Below are positions 1 to 10,948 of a DNA stretch of 64,000 bases, piece after piece. Where the stretch lies: NCBI RefSeq assembly GCF_050003625.1, contig NC_134401.1, positions 68,242,537-68,306,536 on the forward strand, given 5' to 3'. A program made the position numbers and the translations under genes. The notes beneath the pieces are model-generated. The model saw only the letters and a list, made by a program, of their open reading frames with translations, had not been told where the DNA came from and did not search any database. Each line of letters opens with the position of its first letter. The stretch's first letter is position 1. The DNA comes from Haematobia irritans. Its lineage: Eukaryota > Arthropoda > Insecta > Diptera > Muscidae.

Positions 1-999
1 CCTACTGCTACCTCTCTCATTACTTCCTATCTTAACAATCGGTTACAGACGGTTTACACCAGAGGTACTTATTCATTGTCATTACCAGTTACGAAAGGGG
101 TTCCACAGGGTTCTATAATTGGACCTCTATTATTTTGCATGTACGCAAATGACCTCCCTCTAGAAATAGTCCATAGTCAGATACTTATGTATGCAGACGA
201 CATACAAATCTTTTTAAGTAGTCCGGTAGGTGATACTAGTGAGTGTTTGGGGAAACTTAACCACGACCTTGATCGTGTATTTCGATGGGCAACAGCAAAT
301 GGTCTGCTACTAAATCCACAAAAGTCTAAATGTTTGATTATACACAAGAATAGAAGGTTATCTTTGTCCAATGCTGACATTATGTTGAATGGTCAAAAAA
401 TCGATGTAGTCACTAGTGCTAAGAATCTTGGAGTAGTATTCAATAGCACATTGAGTTGGTCAAGTCATGTAAACACAGCCGTTGGACAAACATATGCAAA
501 ACTACGTGCTTTATGGGTTACTCATTCCTACACACCAGTCAATATTCGACTTCTCCTGGCGAAAAGTCTTTTGTTACCGGGTTTAATTTACGGATCTGAA
601 CTATTCGCGAATTGTGACTTCGTGAGCAAAAATAGACTTAACGTGGCATTTAATAGTATAGTTCGTTATGTGTATGGGTTACGCAGGACCGATCATGTTT
701 CGCATGTTACAAACTCCCTCTTTGGCTTTAGTTTTAATACCCTGCTTAATGTCAAGTCGTTAGTATTTCTACATAAATTGATTTACAAACGGAAACCCAG
801 CTATCTCTATGATAAAATTCGGTTTACCAGATCTGATAGAAATAGGAATATAACACTCTTTATAAGGACAAGTCTTGTATCCGAATGGCAGTTCTTTATT
901 GGCACAATACGTCTCTGGAACACTCTACCACCCGATATACAATGCATCAGCAACACATCATCTTTTAAGAAGAGTATTCAAAATTTATTTCAAAATTAG
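1..999 (+). CDS. LINE reverse transcriptase, C-terminal part
   Basis: The frame is open from base 1, so the protein enters from outside the window. It is the C-terminal half of a non-LTR reverse transcriptase, which copies the element RNA at a nicked target. Visible motifs are KGVPQGSIIGPL (RT block 4) and the catalytic YADD, followed by the thumb-like region and the usual LINE ending with LWNTLPPDIQ and SFKKSIQNLF. No RNase H follows. The stop at 997-999 is followed by an AT-rich 3' UTR. The layout fits the Jockey/CR1 group, but the clade is inferred. I see no internal stop. Another copy of this 3' end lies at 45377-45835 on the minus strand. Confidence 0.85.
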   Translation, partial: PTATSLITSYLNNRLQTVYTRGTYSLSLPVTKGVPQGSIIGPLLFCMYANDLPLEIVHSQILMYADDIQIFLSSPVGDTSECLGKLNHDLDRVFRWATANGLLLNPQKSKCLIIHKNRRLSLSNADIMLNGQKIDVVTSAKNLGVVFNSTLSWSSHVNTAVGQTYAKLRALWVTHSYTPVNIRLLLAKSLLLPGLIYGSELFANCDFVSKNRLNVAFNSIVRYVYGLRRTDHVSHVTNSLFGFSFNTLLNVKSLVFLHKLIYKRKPSYLYDKIRFTRSDRNRNITLFIRTSLVSEWQFFIGTIRLWNTLPPDIQCISNTSSFKKSIQNLFQN

Positions 1000-1297
1000 A
1001 ATATTTATCATTAAAAATTTGCTTGTATATATAATATAGTATCACAATTTCAATTTCAATCATCAATAATACAATGCAATTGAATATTAAAAGTAATTTC
1101 TATATATATATATATATTTTTTCTATTATTAATACAATTTTTATTTATTCTAATTTTAATTTATTTTCTTTTTATCTTTAAATTTAATTATTGTACTTAT
1201 TATTAATCGGAGATGTTTTAACATTTATAATCCTGCACTGTAATTATAAGATTTTAATCTTGTTGTGTAGGTACTCAATAAAATGAAATGAATGAAT
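1..1297 (+). mobile_element. Non-LTR retrotransposon (Jockey/CR1 group), 3' portion
   Basis: RT coding region plus about 300 bp of AT-rich 3' UTR. It ends in AATAAAATGAAATGAATGAA, a short TGAA-type tail. The last 100 bp recur, inverted, at 45377-45480, which fixes the 3' end. The insertion abuts a transposase-like fragment at 1298. Confidence 0.85.
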
Positions 1298-1650
1298 TTT
1301 AAGGGCATTATGTGAATATACGATTTGTTCACCTCTAAGCGGGGATTGCCATAGACAACAACTTCTGAAATGGTATTACTTATAACAAAGCTTTTAAGAG
1401 ATTCATATAAATGCAGTTCCTTTAAAATTTTAAAAAAACGGTGTTCAGTTATTTCCTTGAATGGATTTTTACAAAACTCTATAATATATTGCAAATCATT
1501 TTGAATATCACCCTTCTCAATGAAATTTCAATGGCTGTTGATATTGAAGATATAAGTAATGAGATTGAATTTTGAATTTCTATAGCTTTGTTTCTTGCCA
1601 TAGAATTTTCTTGATATAATTGCAAAGATATACTTAAAGCCATCTAATGA
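1298..1650 (-). pseudogene. Transposase-like multicopy protein, middle fragment
   Basis: Read on the minus strand, this piece encodes a segment containing LYQENSMARNKAIEIQNSIS and then, after one frameshift near 1510, YIIEFCKNPFKEITEHRFFK. Similar segments occur in the middle of a large, uncharacterised animal protein family whose C-terminal half carries a VVGDNLALNGIMGF motif. A different part of that family is at 12301-14130. The fragment has no start or stop of its own and is cut at 1297 by the LINE tail. The function is not established. I infer a DNA-transposon origin from copy number and from the tnp2-like layout of the family. Confidence 0.45.
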
Positions 1651-1654
1651 ATCA

Positions 1655-2834
1655 TCAATGCTTTCGGTATTGGTGATAACCATTATTACCATGGTTACCA
1701 CTGTCTAATTCAGTCCTCAAATCCTCACACACGTCCGTTAGGGCAGTGAGACAGCCATGTCCTGGGCGGAAACCTGATTGTCTAGTCGATATCAAAGAGA
1801 ATTGCGCCAAGTGTCCCATCATCTGATCATGCAATAACTTCTCAAAGATCTTGGAGATATACGGCAGAAGCGCTATTGGACGATATTCCGTTACAGACTT
1901 TGGAAGAGGAATCACCTTGGCATGCTTCCAACTCTTGGGGAAAGAGCTGGTGGTGAGAATGGTGTTGAAAATATAAGTGTATATCTTACAATGTATGGCA
2001 GCAGTATCCTCAGAAACTTTGGATCTATCCCGTCACTTCCTATCGCGTTAGACCTCACACCCGCAAAAGCCCGTAAAACATCAGGCACCCCCACACAATT
2101 AAACTCAAATCCGCATAAGTCGTCAGAATGAATAATCTCACTAAGGTCGTCATCATAAAAGGAAATATCAATGTCAGTCGTCGGTGTCTTAATAAAATAT
2201 TCGTTTAGCTCATTAACATCAATTCTACAGTCAGAAATATTGTCGGATCTACCAATACCTATGTCTTTTATCAGTCTCCATTTAGCCCTTGATTCAACAG
2301 CAGAACTAAAACGGGAAGAATAGTAACGAATTTTTGCCTCTTTAATCATGGAATTTACACTACTCCTGATTGCACGGAATTCGTCCTTCAGAGCAGGCGA
2401 TTTGAAACGTTTCCACCTCATGTAGGCCATATCCCTCCTCTCTATGGCACATCTAATTCCACTGTTGAACCACGGTTTCGACTTCGGAGTTATACGTTTC
2501 GTCCGAGTAGGTACGCAAGTATCATAAAGATGCAATATGTTCCTATTAAAAAAGTGACCTGTTTCTCAGCCGTGGGACAACAATATATATCCTCCCAGTT
2601 TATATCCAAGAAAAGTTGCCCCAAGGCATCGTAATTTAAATTCCTGAAATCCTTGTACGAATACTCCTGATCACATCGTATAACCCGAAAGTTGTATGTC
2701 ATGAAGATAAGATCGTGCTTGGAAAAACAGGAGGCTGACAGCTGATCATAGAGCAGCATATCACCTATACTACTGACAAAGAAAAGATCAAGCAGCGTTG
2801 ACATTTCCAGTGACAAAGTCGTGTTAGTCAGCAA
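1655..2834 (-). pseudogene. LINE endonuclease C-terminus and RT N-terminus
   Basis: This is a 5'- and 3'-truncated non-LTR element on the minus strand. The first part (2834-2490) ends an endonuclease domain, with the typical SASCFSKHDLIF segment around the final catalytic His. A frameshift near 2510 leads into the linker (KSKPWFNSGIRCAIERRDMA) and then the start of the RT (SDGIDPKFLRILLPYI). Another frameshift near 1915 leads to PLPKSVTEYRPIALLPYISK and RQSGFRPGHGCLTALTD. It stops before the YADD region. It may be the same family as the element at 1-1297, but the two do not overlap in protein space, so I cannot confirm that. Confidence 0.75.
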
Positions 2835-3355
2835 GTTGGAATTGAAATCTCCTGTAAGTTTATTTTCTCCCTTTGTAGATTATTTTCTGTACATAAAGCA
2901 ACTAGGCCAGTAAATTACATTTCTGGGAAATTAACGTAAACGTAAATTTGTGAACATAGCGAAGCATCGGTAAGTATAATATGTTTTAGCATTATTAATG
3001 TTTGCTAATTCAGAATCCTTCTCTCATTAGATGCATGCGAGATATACATAATCTTTCCAAATCTCACTACAAACAACTTTACTGCATGCCTCAGTGCCTG
3101 CGATGGGACATAGAATTTAGAGAATAGCTTTGCATGAAAAAGTGATGAGGTTACATACATATACCTAAACTAAGTTGTCGCCTTAGTAGTTTAGTTTGTT
3201 CACATAAAGTAAATAGACGCGTTAATTGCAATATTTCTTGGAAAAATGATGACTGAAAAAAACTAAAATTGTGGATATAGCGAAGTATTCGTAAGTATAA
3301 AATGTTTTAGTGTTATTAATGTTTACTAATTCGGAACCATTCTCTCATTAGATAC
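2835..3355. repeat. Pair of diverged direct repeats, no gene
   Basis: No coding signal. Segments of about 125 bp near 2930-3053 and 3230-3357 are diverged copies of each other. Both run through GTAAGTATAA, a TGTTTTAG region and TCTCATTAGAT, at a spacing of about 300 bp. The origin is unknown. Confidence 0.4.
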
Positions 3356-3602
3356 ACCCAGAAAACAAATTCGTTGCCTCAACCGAATTATTTGCCAACC
3401 GAAAGCAGGTGGTTCCATCAACTATCAATGATATCTGTCAGCACAACTAAAATTTGGCAATTGTAACTACATGGTAGTATGTTGGATCAACTTTGCATTG
3501 GTTGTCGCAATTTCATATTAATTGTTTTGTTTGTTGGTGCAACTGCCCTCGATTTTCTTTGCTATTATCATAACCAAATTCCAATACCAAATGAAAGGAC
3601 GG
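3356..3602 (+). mobile_element. Truncated TA-flanked element with CAACC motif
   Basis: It starts TA|CACCCAGAAAACAAAT and is rich in CAACC/GGTTG motifs, as is the complete element at 54609-55781. The right end is missing, and the sequence fades into an AT-rich LINE tail at about 3603. Confidence 0.35.
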
Positions 3603-3703
3603 ATTATATTGAGATTTTATTAATTTATTACAAGATTTACAATCATAATAAACTACGAAAATAAATACAAAAGGTGCTAACAACAAAGGCTTTGACCTAC
3701 ATA
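3603..3703 (-). repeat. LINE 3' tail fragment
   Basis: An AT-rich stretch containing TTTACAATCATAATAAACTA and GGTGCTAACAACA. It matches the short LINE-tail insertions at about 28184-28270 and 43600-43690. On the minus strand it reads as a 3' UTR ending in AAAT repeats. Confidence 0.5.
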
Positions 3704-3706
3704 TAT

Positions 3707-4050
3707 GTGCACCGTGGTGCAATGGTAGCATGCCCGCCTTGCATACACAAGGTCGTGGGTTCGATTCCTGCCTCGACCGAACACCAAAAAGTTTTTCAGC
3801 AGTGGATTATCCCACCTCAGTAATGCTGGTGACATTTCTGAGTGTTCAAAGCTTCTCTAAGTGGTTGCACAGCAATGTGGAACGCCGTTCGGACTCGGCT
3901 ATAAAAAGGAGGTCCCTTGTCATTGAGCTTAACATGGAATCGGGCAGCACTCAGTGATAAGAGAGAAGTTCACCAATGTGGTATCACAATGGACTGAATA
4001 GTCTAAGTGAGCCTGATACATCGGGCTGCCACCTAACCTAACCTAACCTA
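3707..4050 (+). mobile_element. tRNA-derived SINE with LOA-LINE tail
   Basis: The first 75 bp look like a tRNA: an A-box-like GGTGCAATGGTAGC at about 3717 and a B box GGTTCGATTCC at about 3767. A tRNA-unrelated body of about 200 bp follows. The last 75 bp (from AATGTGGTATCACAATGGAC) match the 3' end of the LOA LINE at 17542-17640, including the CCTAA-repeat tail. Pol III transcription and mobilisation by the LINE machinery are inferred from this structure. No poly-A tail is present. Confidence 0.85.
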
Positions 4051-4093
4051 TATATATGTGAGATAAATTTACATTACAATTTACAATTTGTAT

Positions 4094-4577
4094 ACACCCA
4101 AAGAAATTTGTTAGTAGGGACAGCAGAAAAGTCTGCTAAAACAGCAGAAAGTCTGCTGAAAAAGGGACAGCAGTCACTGTTTGCTGAAATAGCAAACATT
4201 TCCTGCTATTTTTGAAGCTCGATTACTCTAAAACATGTTTTATTTTGGCTAAAACAAATAAAAATGTCAACATAGGTGCTATCCTAACATAATTAAAACA
4301 ATATTTTATGAATATCTATAGTATGTGACCAAAAAACTGAATATTTATCGAATTGTGGCATAACAGCAAACAAAATGTTTGCTGATCGTATTTAGGAGCT
4401 TGTAAGTATATTACGGTGCAAAAATATACCAAAAACTACTTTTGGTTCTTAAATATGCTTTGGGAAAAAATTTATAACCTACAAATTTTATAAATCGTTG
4501 TTCATTTGGCCCTGAATTACAAAAATATAACAGCAGACATCGACTGCTGTTTTTAGCAGACTTTTTTCTATGAGTGT
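4094..4577. mobile_element. TA-flanked MITE with AGCAGACT/GTCTGCT motif
   Basis: Ends CACCCAAAGAAA and TTTCTATGAGTG are imperfect inverted repeats, each flanked by TA. Both arms carry repeated AGCAGA/TCTGCT and AGCAAAC/GTTTGCT motifs. No coding capacity. Another family with the same type of end is at 43303-44253. Confidence 0.6.
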
Positions 4578-5179
4578 AGGTAATGTTTGTATATCAATGA
4601 CAGATGGTTATTAGGTTGCAATAATGTGGTCAAACTACAGAACCTAATTCACTATATACTTGCCAAAAATTTTTTCCTTAAGCCTCTAGATATAAATACA
4701 GATCGACTTAGACTCGTCTTGTATTCTTAATACAATAAAAAAGCTCGCTTGCCGTAAAAAGTATTTGTGTTTGTTGGGGTATGAAGCCTTCAATGTTTTT
4801 TTTTGGAAACTTTTGTAATATTCCTTTTTTATAAATCGGTGCGATACTTACCTGAAGACAACTTATTTTCTATGGGATAAACTTTATTCAATGTATTGCG
4901 GACTATTATCAAGTAAATGCTGTTCCCCGTTTTGCAAATTATGTAGCGTCATACCATTTCCCATGTCGATGTTGATATAAATATTTATGTGTTGCAACAA
5001 CTACCTTACGCCCGTCCTATAATTGAACTAAGATTCTATTAGTATACTCAACTTTTGGTTGTACCAGCCATTTGTTGATTTCCATGATATAAGTCTCACT
5101 ATGCTGGTGGTTAGCTCAACAATTTTATGCAGCATAAAACCAAATTTATCGGCATTGGTTATTGTAACCAATTGAATGG
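4578..5179. other. No gene recognised
   Basis: AT-rich. A TATAAATA at about 4690 followed by AATAAAA at about 4733 could be part of a solo LTR, but I see no paired ends. The part nearest 5180 probably contains decayed 3' sequence of gypsy A. Confidence 0.4.
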
Positions 5180-7542
5180 TTATGGGAATTTCGTTGTGAT
5201 CCTGTGAACTTTTTTATGGTCGTGTTGAATGTATAATGGGGGGGGAATACTGTGAAGAAATCCCTCAATCCTTCCATTTTTCGATGAGAAAGCTATGCAT
5301 TGTAAACAATTTCTGACATGCTCTTCAACCTTAGCCCTTATATGTGGAAACCAGTAACTTCTACGAATCAACTCAACTACCTTGTTTATACCTACATGTC
5401 CCATTTCATCATGATATTTATAAAGTACATGCGCTTCCATTGAGTTCGGTACATAGAATAACGAGTTCTCACGATCTAATTTTTAATATACCACACCATC
5501 TCTCATATCAAAATATTTATGTTCACCATTCTGTAATTTGTCCTTAATCTTTACTATATTGGGGTCTTTGTTCTGCGCTATCACTAAATTCTCCTCGAAA
5601 GTATTCGTGTCAATTAACATAATTTCCTGAGATCTGCTCAATGCATCAACATGTTGCATTCTTTTACCAGCACGATGTTCCACTATGTAATCAAAATTTT
5701 GTATCTCCAAAGCCCACCTAGCGATTCTAGGATTCAACTCCTTTTTGTTTAAAGTTAGCATAAGAGAGTTGCAGTCCGTAACTATTTTGAATTTTTTCCC
5801 ACACAAATAAACTCTAAATCTAAGTGCATAAATTATAGAGGTCTGCAAAATTCCATTTGTAAATAAAGAGTACACGTGTACTTGCTACATGAGTACATAT
5901 ATTTGAGAGAGTCGCAAAACAATTGGTACACATTTTGATGAACACCAAAAGCCACGAGTAACTTCTTGTTGGTACTCTGATGTCTTCACTACCAACAAAC
6001 ACATATTCCTCTTTCTCTCTTATTGAAGTGTACTCAGAGTGATCACGTCGAGTATGTTGCGAGAACAAAACTTCATAGAGTACTCCATGTACCACGTGCA
6101 GTTTCAGAAATACAAAAAACAGTTACTCTCCATAATATGTGTTTTAGGTTTGTTATAAAGAACGGCAAACGTTAAGGTAAGTGTGTGACATACATAAATA
6201 TATGAAATATGTGACATACATACATATATATGATTAATAATAATGGAAAGTTTTGCTTCGCACATAACTGAGAAATACTTGTGGTACCACGTGAAGTGAA
6301 GAGAATCCATGTTGTACTTTTTTTCAAGTACTTGCATTTTTATTGTTCCTTTTTTTCGGAACACATATTTTTTCGGATAAGTACTTGGTGGTATTTGACA
6401 AGCAAGTGTTCTCTTCACTTCACTACTTGCGCTCTGAGAGAAAGACAGTGTATGTACTATATTCGACAGCGAATTGCATACATGTAGTGAAAAGTTATTC
6501 GATGCAGACCTCTAATAAATTATGGCTAACGTTTCTAATTCATAACTGTGAAATTTTGACTCTGCTACAGTGGATCGTTTCGAAAAATAAAACACGGGGT
6601 GCCATTTACCGTCTGTCTTTTTTTGCATTAAAATAGCACCAAAACCCAACGCACTTGCATCACAATGGAGTTCCGTTTCAGCAGTGGGGTCATATAAAGG
6701 TAAAACTGGGGATTCTAGAAGCTTTTTCTTTAGCTTTTCAAACACTTCTAACTCTTGCAGTCCGAATGAAAAATTCTTGTCTTTTCTTATCAAATCGTAG
6801 AGTGGTTTAGCTAGAATAGAAAAGTCTTTAATAAACCGCCGGAAATAAGAGCATAAACCCAAAAACTCTGAACTGACCGGACTTTTTCAGGTACAGGAAA
6901 TTTTTCGATAGCTTCTAAACCTCTTTTATCCGCACATATACCATTACCGCTTATAGTATAACCTAAATTACATATTCTCTCCTGCAGGAACTCACATTTA
7001 TCTAAACGTAGCTCTAACTTGTTGTCTGTAATTCGTTTGAAAACTTCCTCCAAAATTTCTAAATGATCTGTAATATTTTTAGTCGCCACCATAATAACAT
7101 CCAAGTAAACTATAACCTTTTCCTGTCTAATCAAATCCGCAAAAACCTTGTTAATAAACATTTGAAAAATGGAAGAAGCATTTTTTAGCCCAAAAGGCAT
7201 TCTCAAAAATTCGTACTATCCTAAGGGCGTTATAAAAGAGGTGTATTTGACCGACTCGTCGTTCATAAATACGTGGAAGAATCCATTTATAAGGTCTAAT
7301 TTTGTAAAAAATTTCTTGTTTCCCAACCTCTCTAATAGGTCGTCAATCAGAGGGATTGGATAGTTATGTTTCGCTGTCATTTTATTTAAATTCCGAAAGT
7401 CCATGCACATTCTTAAGTCTCCATTTTTCTTCTTCACTAACACAATTGGGGAAGCATATTCTGACTCACTAGCTCTGATAATGCCCTTTTCCAAATAATC
7501 ATCTAATATTTTCTGTAGCTCTTGTTTCTCAGTGTAGGACAA
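5180..7542 (-). pseudogene. Gypsy A pol (RT, RNase H, integrase zinc finger)
   Basis: It begins after a deleted protease with KLDLINGFFHVFMNDESVKY. A frameshift near 7210 leads into MRMPFGLKNASSIFQMFINK. The catalytic YLDD reads YLDV, so the polymerase site is lost. The RT thumb (YFRRFIKDFSILAKPLYDLI) and RNase H (ELHCDASALGFGAILMQK) follow. The frame is broken at 6515 by a hAT MITE, and on its other side it resumes with ALRFRVYLCGKKFKIVTDCN. The protein ends with the integrase HHCC region (HVRNCLQC) near 5280. With the MITE and one copy of its 8-bp target removed, the RNase H frame is continuous. The core integrase is missing. Confidence 0.85.
5836..6514. mobile_element. hAT-type MITE, 679 bp
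   Basis: Termini are TAGAGGTCTGC and its inverse, flanked by an 8-bp target duplication ATAAATTA (5828-5835 and 6515-6522). These are hAT hallmarks, and the ends resemble hobo. No transposase. It is inserted in the RNase H of gypsy A. A second, partial copy is at 62633-62905. Confidence 0.85.
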
Positions 7543-8850
7543 CCTGCGAGGTGGACAGTTAAAAGGCTTAGGGTTTTCTCAAACAAGCTTCATTTCACTC
7601 CGTATTCTTGGTAGAATGGGACGTTCCCCTGCAACATAAGTTCTTCGGAAAATATTCTCTAACAGGCCTACATATTTGTTCGGTATTTTTTCACCAACTT
7701 TCAAGTCCAACTCGGTAAATTGTTGTGATGTGAAATTAAAATACCTTACATAATTATTTTCTGCAGCAGGTTTCTTCTTGTTTTGAGTGCATTCGCCCAC
7801 TGTGTGGCCACTCACTCCACATGCACAGCACGTTCCAGGCGTACGTCTTGGTTTGCTGCAATCCGCCGCATAATGCCCAACACTGTTACAATTGTAGCAT
7901 CGAACATTCATTTTCGTCGAGACATCTGGCTTAACATTTGTTGCAGTTCACTTAGGGGGTTGAAGTTTCACAAACGCCAACGACTTACACAAATCTGCGC
8001 AGCACCCATGTTGCTGCATCGTTGCTTGGCGGCGAATCTGCAAATTAGGAATTCCGTCAATGACATACTCCATCAGGTCATCTTCTTCTAGCGAAAGTCT
8101 TTCGGCCAGCTTTGACTTTTCGTTAAAATAATCCATGAAACTTTCTTCAAACTTCCACAATCGACACTGGAATTTTTTGTGTAATTCCATTTTTCCAAAA
8201 TCTACCGTCGCACAGAGGGGCAAAATCGCAAAAAATGGAGATTAATTGAAAAATTAAATTTTTGTTTTTTGAAAAATACTTAGGATCCGATTAAAGTATA
8301 TAAAATTGTACATCACTACTGAAAATGTCAATGTCATATGTTGTTTACTTGTCAAGCTGCATTATGTTAAAGTTAAGCAATTTTTGAGCTATACGCGCAA
8401 AGTAGTGTTTTTTTGAAATTCGGTATATTTCGGAGCTTAATATATAGTATTTCGCAAGCCAAAAGTAATATTTTCACTATGGAATCTTTAACCTCTGGTA
8501 TTTTAGCGTTGTTCTACAAAAATTGTGTTAACAAAACATATGTATAAATATTTTGAAAAAAATATTTTAAAATGTGTCTAAATTTTGGCTATTTTCAAAA
8601 TATTCTTGGATAGTTATATATGAATGGGGTCACTTGGCGTTAGAATATTAATGTTTTAATAAACTACAATTCCTAGGCTTTCATATTAAGTAATAAACTG
8701 TTGCGCGTTTTCGCGCGAAATTTTTTTATTAAATTAACTGTGAAAATAGTCACTCAAGCAAACAACACCAGTTTTTGTCTTTTCTTAGCTTTTTCTTCGT
8801 TTTCTTTGTTATAACTTTTGTTTTCAAATATCGTTAGCAATTGTGTGTTA

Positions 8851-9780
8851 AAGGGTGATTTGTTAAGAGCTTGATAACTTTTTAAAAAAAAAAAACGCAT
8901 AAAATTTGCAAAATCTCATCGGTTCTTTATTTGAAACGTTAGATTGGTCCATGACATTTACTTTTTGAAGATAATTTCATTTAAATGTTGACCGCGGCTG
9001 CGTCTTAGGTGGTACATTCGGAAAGTCCAATTTTGGGCAACTTTTTCGAGCATTTCGGCCGGAATAGCCCGAATTTCTTCGGAAATGTTGTCTTCCAATG
9101 CTGGAATAGTTGCTGGCTTATTTCTGTAGACTTTAGACTTGACGTAGCCCCACAAAAAATAGTCTAAAGGCGTCAAATCGCATGATCTTGGCCAACTTAC
9201 CGGTCCATTTCTTGAGATGAATTGTTCTCCGAAGTTTTCCCTCAAAATGGCCATAGAATCGCGAGCTGTGTGGCATGTAGCGCCATCTTGTTGAAACCAC
9301 ATGTCAACCAAGTTCAGTTCTTCCATTTTTGGCAACAAAAAGTTTGTTAGCATCGAACGATAGCGATCGCCATTCACCGTAACGTTGCGTCCAACAGCAT
9401 CTTTGAAAAAATACGGTCCAATGATTCCACCAGCGTACAAACCACACCAAACAGTGCATTTTTCGGGATGCATGGGCAGTTCTTGAACGGCTTCTGGTTG
9501 CTCTTCACTCCAAATGCGGCAATTTTGCTTATTTACGTAGCCATTCAACCAGAAATGAGCCTCATCGCTGAACAAAATTTGTCGATAAAAAAGCGGATTT
9601 TCTGCCAACTTTTCTAGGGCCCATTCACTGAAAATTCGACGTTGTGGCAGATCGTTCGTCTATTCATGATGAAATGTCAAAGCATACTGAGCATCTTTCT
9701 CTTTGACACCATGTCTGAAATCCCACGTGATCTGTCAAATACTAATGCATGAAAATCCTAACCTCAAAAGAATCACCCTT
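8851..9780 (-). mobile_element. Tc1/mariner element, internally deleted
   Basis: Inverted ends AAGGGTGATT (8851) and AATCACCCTT (9771-9780) are flanked by TA on both sides (8849-8850, 9781-9782). At 930 bp it is shorter than an intact element, and the N-terminal half of the transposase is missing. It is inserted inside the Transib-like element. Confidence 0.88.
8958..9650 (-). pseudogene. Mariner-type transposase, C-terminal catalytic part
   Basis: The protein covers the DDD catalytic core: first Asp in ILFSDEAHFWLNGY, second in WFQQDGATCHTARD, third in CDLTPLDYFLWGYV. There are 40 residues between the second and third Asp. A Pro usual before RSCDLTP appears lost, so this fits the DD41D (rosa-like) group of Tc1/mariner. 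In frame upstream, TNDLPQRRIFSEWALEKLAE is preceded by a TAG stop where Trp is expected. The helix-turn-helix DNA-binding domain is absent. It therefore cannot be an active transposase. It ends at the usual KK before the terminal inverted repeat. Confidence 0.85.
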
Positions 9781-10037
9781 TACAACGATAAGAGTATTTG
9801 TTATTGTGCGTTATGTGTTGTGTATTGAAATGCGAAAACCTCAACACGTCTGACATTTTCGCATGATGTAAAACTTGTAATTGGGTTCCTGGGTTGCCCG
9901 AAACAAAGATTTTAAGAACTACAGAGAGCATTTTTCTCTCAAATGTAGTCGAGAGGATTGCCATCGAGACATATTAAATAGGTTCCTACTTAGTTAAGAT
10001 CCAATCCTATCTTGTAAATCAAAATTGCTAAAAAAGA

Positions 10038-10198
10038 AAAAATCCACCAACTTCCAAAATCAGTGGTAGATCTACTTGTTTCGCCTTCAGTTTTGACGAA
10101 CGTGGCACCAGAAGGCACAAATCATGAAACAAATGACGACGATGATTATATGGAGGACAATGCATTGGAGTTTGATGACTTTGGGCATATATTTTAAA
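10038..10198 (+). other. Orphan acidic C-terminal coding remnant
   Basis: A short frame inside the Transib-like element reads VAPEGTNHETNDDDDYMEDN and ends DDFGHIF with a stop. The composition looks like a real acidic protein tail. I do not recognise it. It could be captured host sequence or the end of a lost transposase. Confidence 0.3.
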
Positions 10199-10948
10199 AT
10201 AGCAGATCAGAAACATATGTCTTATAACGATATATATAAAAACTTATGTATAAACTTTTTTCCTACTTTGTAGATATGAAGGAACAAGCTATTTTTATAA
10301 CAAATTTAATATCTGCTTTGGGTCCCGAATTTAGTTACACATATGACACAACAATACCCCTTTTGTCAACGTTATTATAATACAAATAAATTAATTACTA
10401 TGTTAAAATTGTATTAATTTTTTCCAAAAAACAAAAAATTCGACAGAGCCAGTACAGTTTTTAAAAGGGGGCGTGGCACTACCCTATTCCACCTTGGATG
10501 TAACTCATACTGTACGATCTACATATATACCAAATCTCATATTCATACCCCTGATAGTTCATGAGATATATCCGTTCCAAGTTTGAATGGGCGGTGCCAC
10601 GCCCAATCATAACCAAGTTTAGCCACGGTCTATTAACAGTGGTTATGATTGGGAGGTGACACGCCCAATCATAACCATGTATAGCCAAGGATTATTACCA
10701 GATTAACAGTACAACATTGGGAAAGTTTCATGACAGTCGGTCCGTTACTATGGCCTATTTTTAATAGTGGGAGTGTCACCGCCCACTTTTCCAAAAGATG
10801 TGTAGCCTATGTCACTCAGTGATAACGTAGCATTATAGAATTTTTAAAATCGGATAAGTAGTTTAATTAATCTCCATTTTTTGCGATTTTGCCCCACTGT
10901 GCGTCGCTGCTTCCATCGTTGTCGGGCATAAAATTACAAACGAGCTTA

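Larger units (their letters stand above)
8211..10901. mobile_element. Transib-like non-autonomous DNA element
   Basis: The termini are near-perfect 37-bp inverted repeats starting CACAGAGGGGCAAAATCGC at 8211 and CACAGTGGGGCAAAATCGC (read inward) at 10901. They are flanked by the 5-bp duplication CGTCG (8206-8210 and 10902-10906). A CACAGTG-type heptamer end and a CGNCG target are the published hallmarks of Transib, the superfamily related to RAG1. No transposase core is visible. Without the inserted mariner (8851-9780) the element is about 1.76 kb. Its right part has GC-rich repeats around GGTGCCACGCCCA at about 10590. Confidence 0.8.

Noticed and set aside
1..2834. One LINE with an inverted 5' end (twin priming)
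   Set aside because: The inverted piece lies beyond the 3' tail and is separated from it by an unrelated transposase-like fragment.
3707..3785. A tRNA gene
   Set aside because: The A and B boxes are good, but the arms do not pair as a functional tRNA and the unit continues into a SINE body with a LINE-derived tail.
4030..4050. Telomeric TTAGG repeat
   Set aside because: Only three to four units, always at the end of a LINE or SINE; flies lack TTAGG telomeres.
4590..4790. Solo LTR
   Set aside because: TATA and polyadenylation-like motifs are present, but no TG...CA ends or target duplication.
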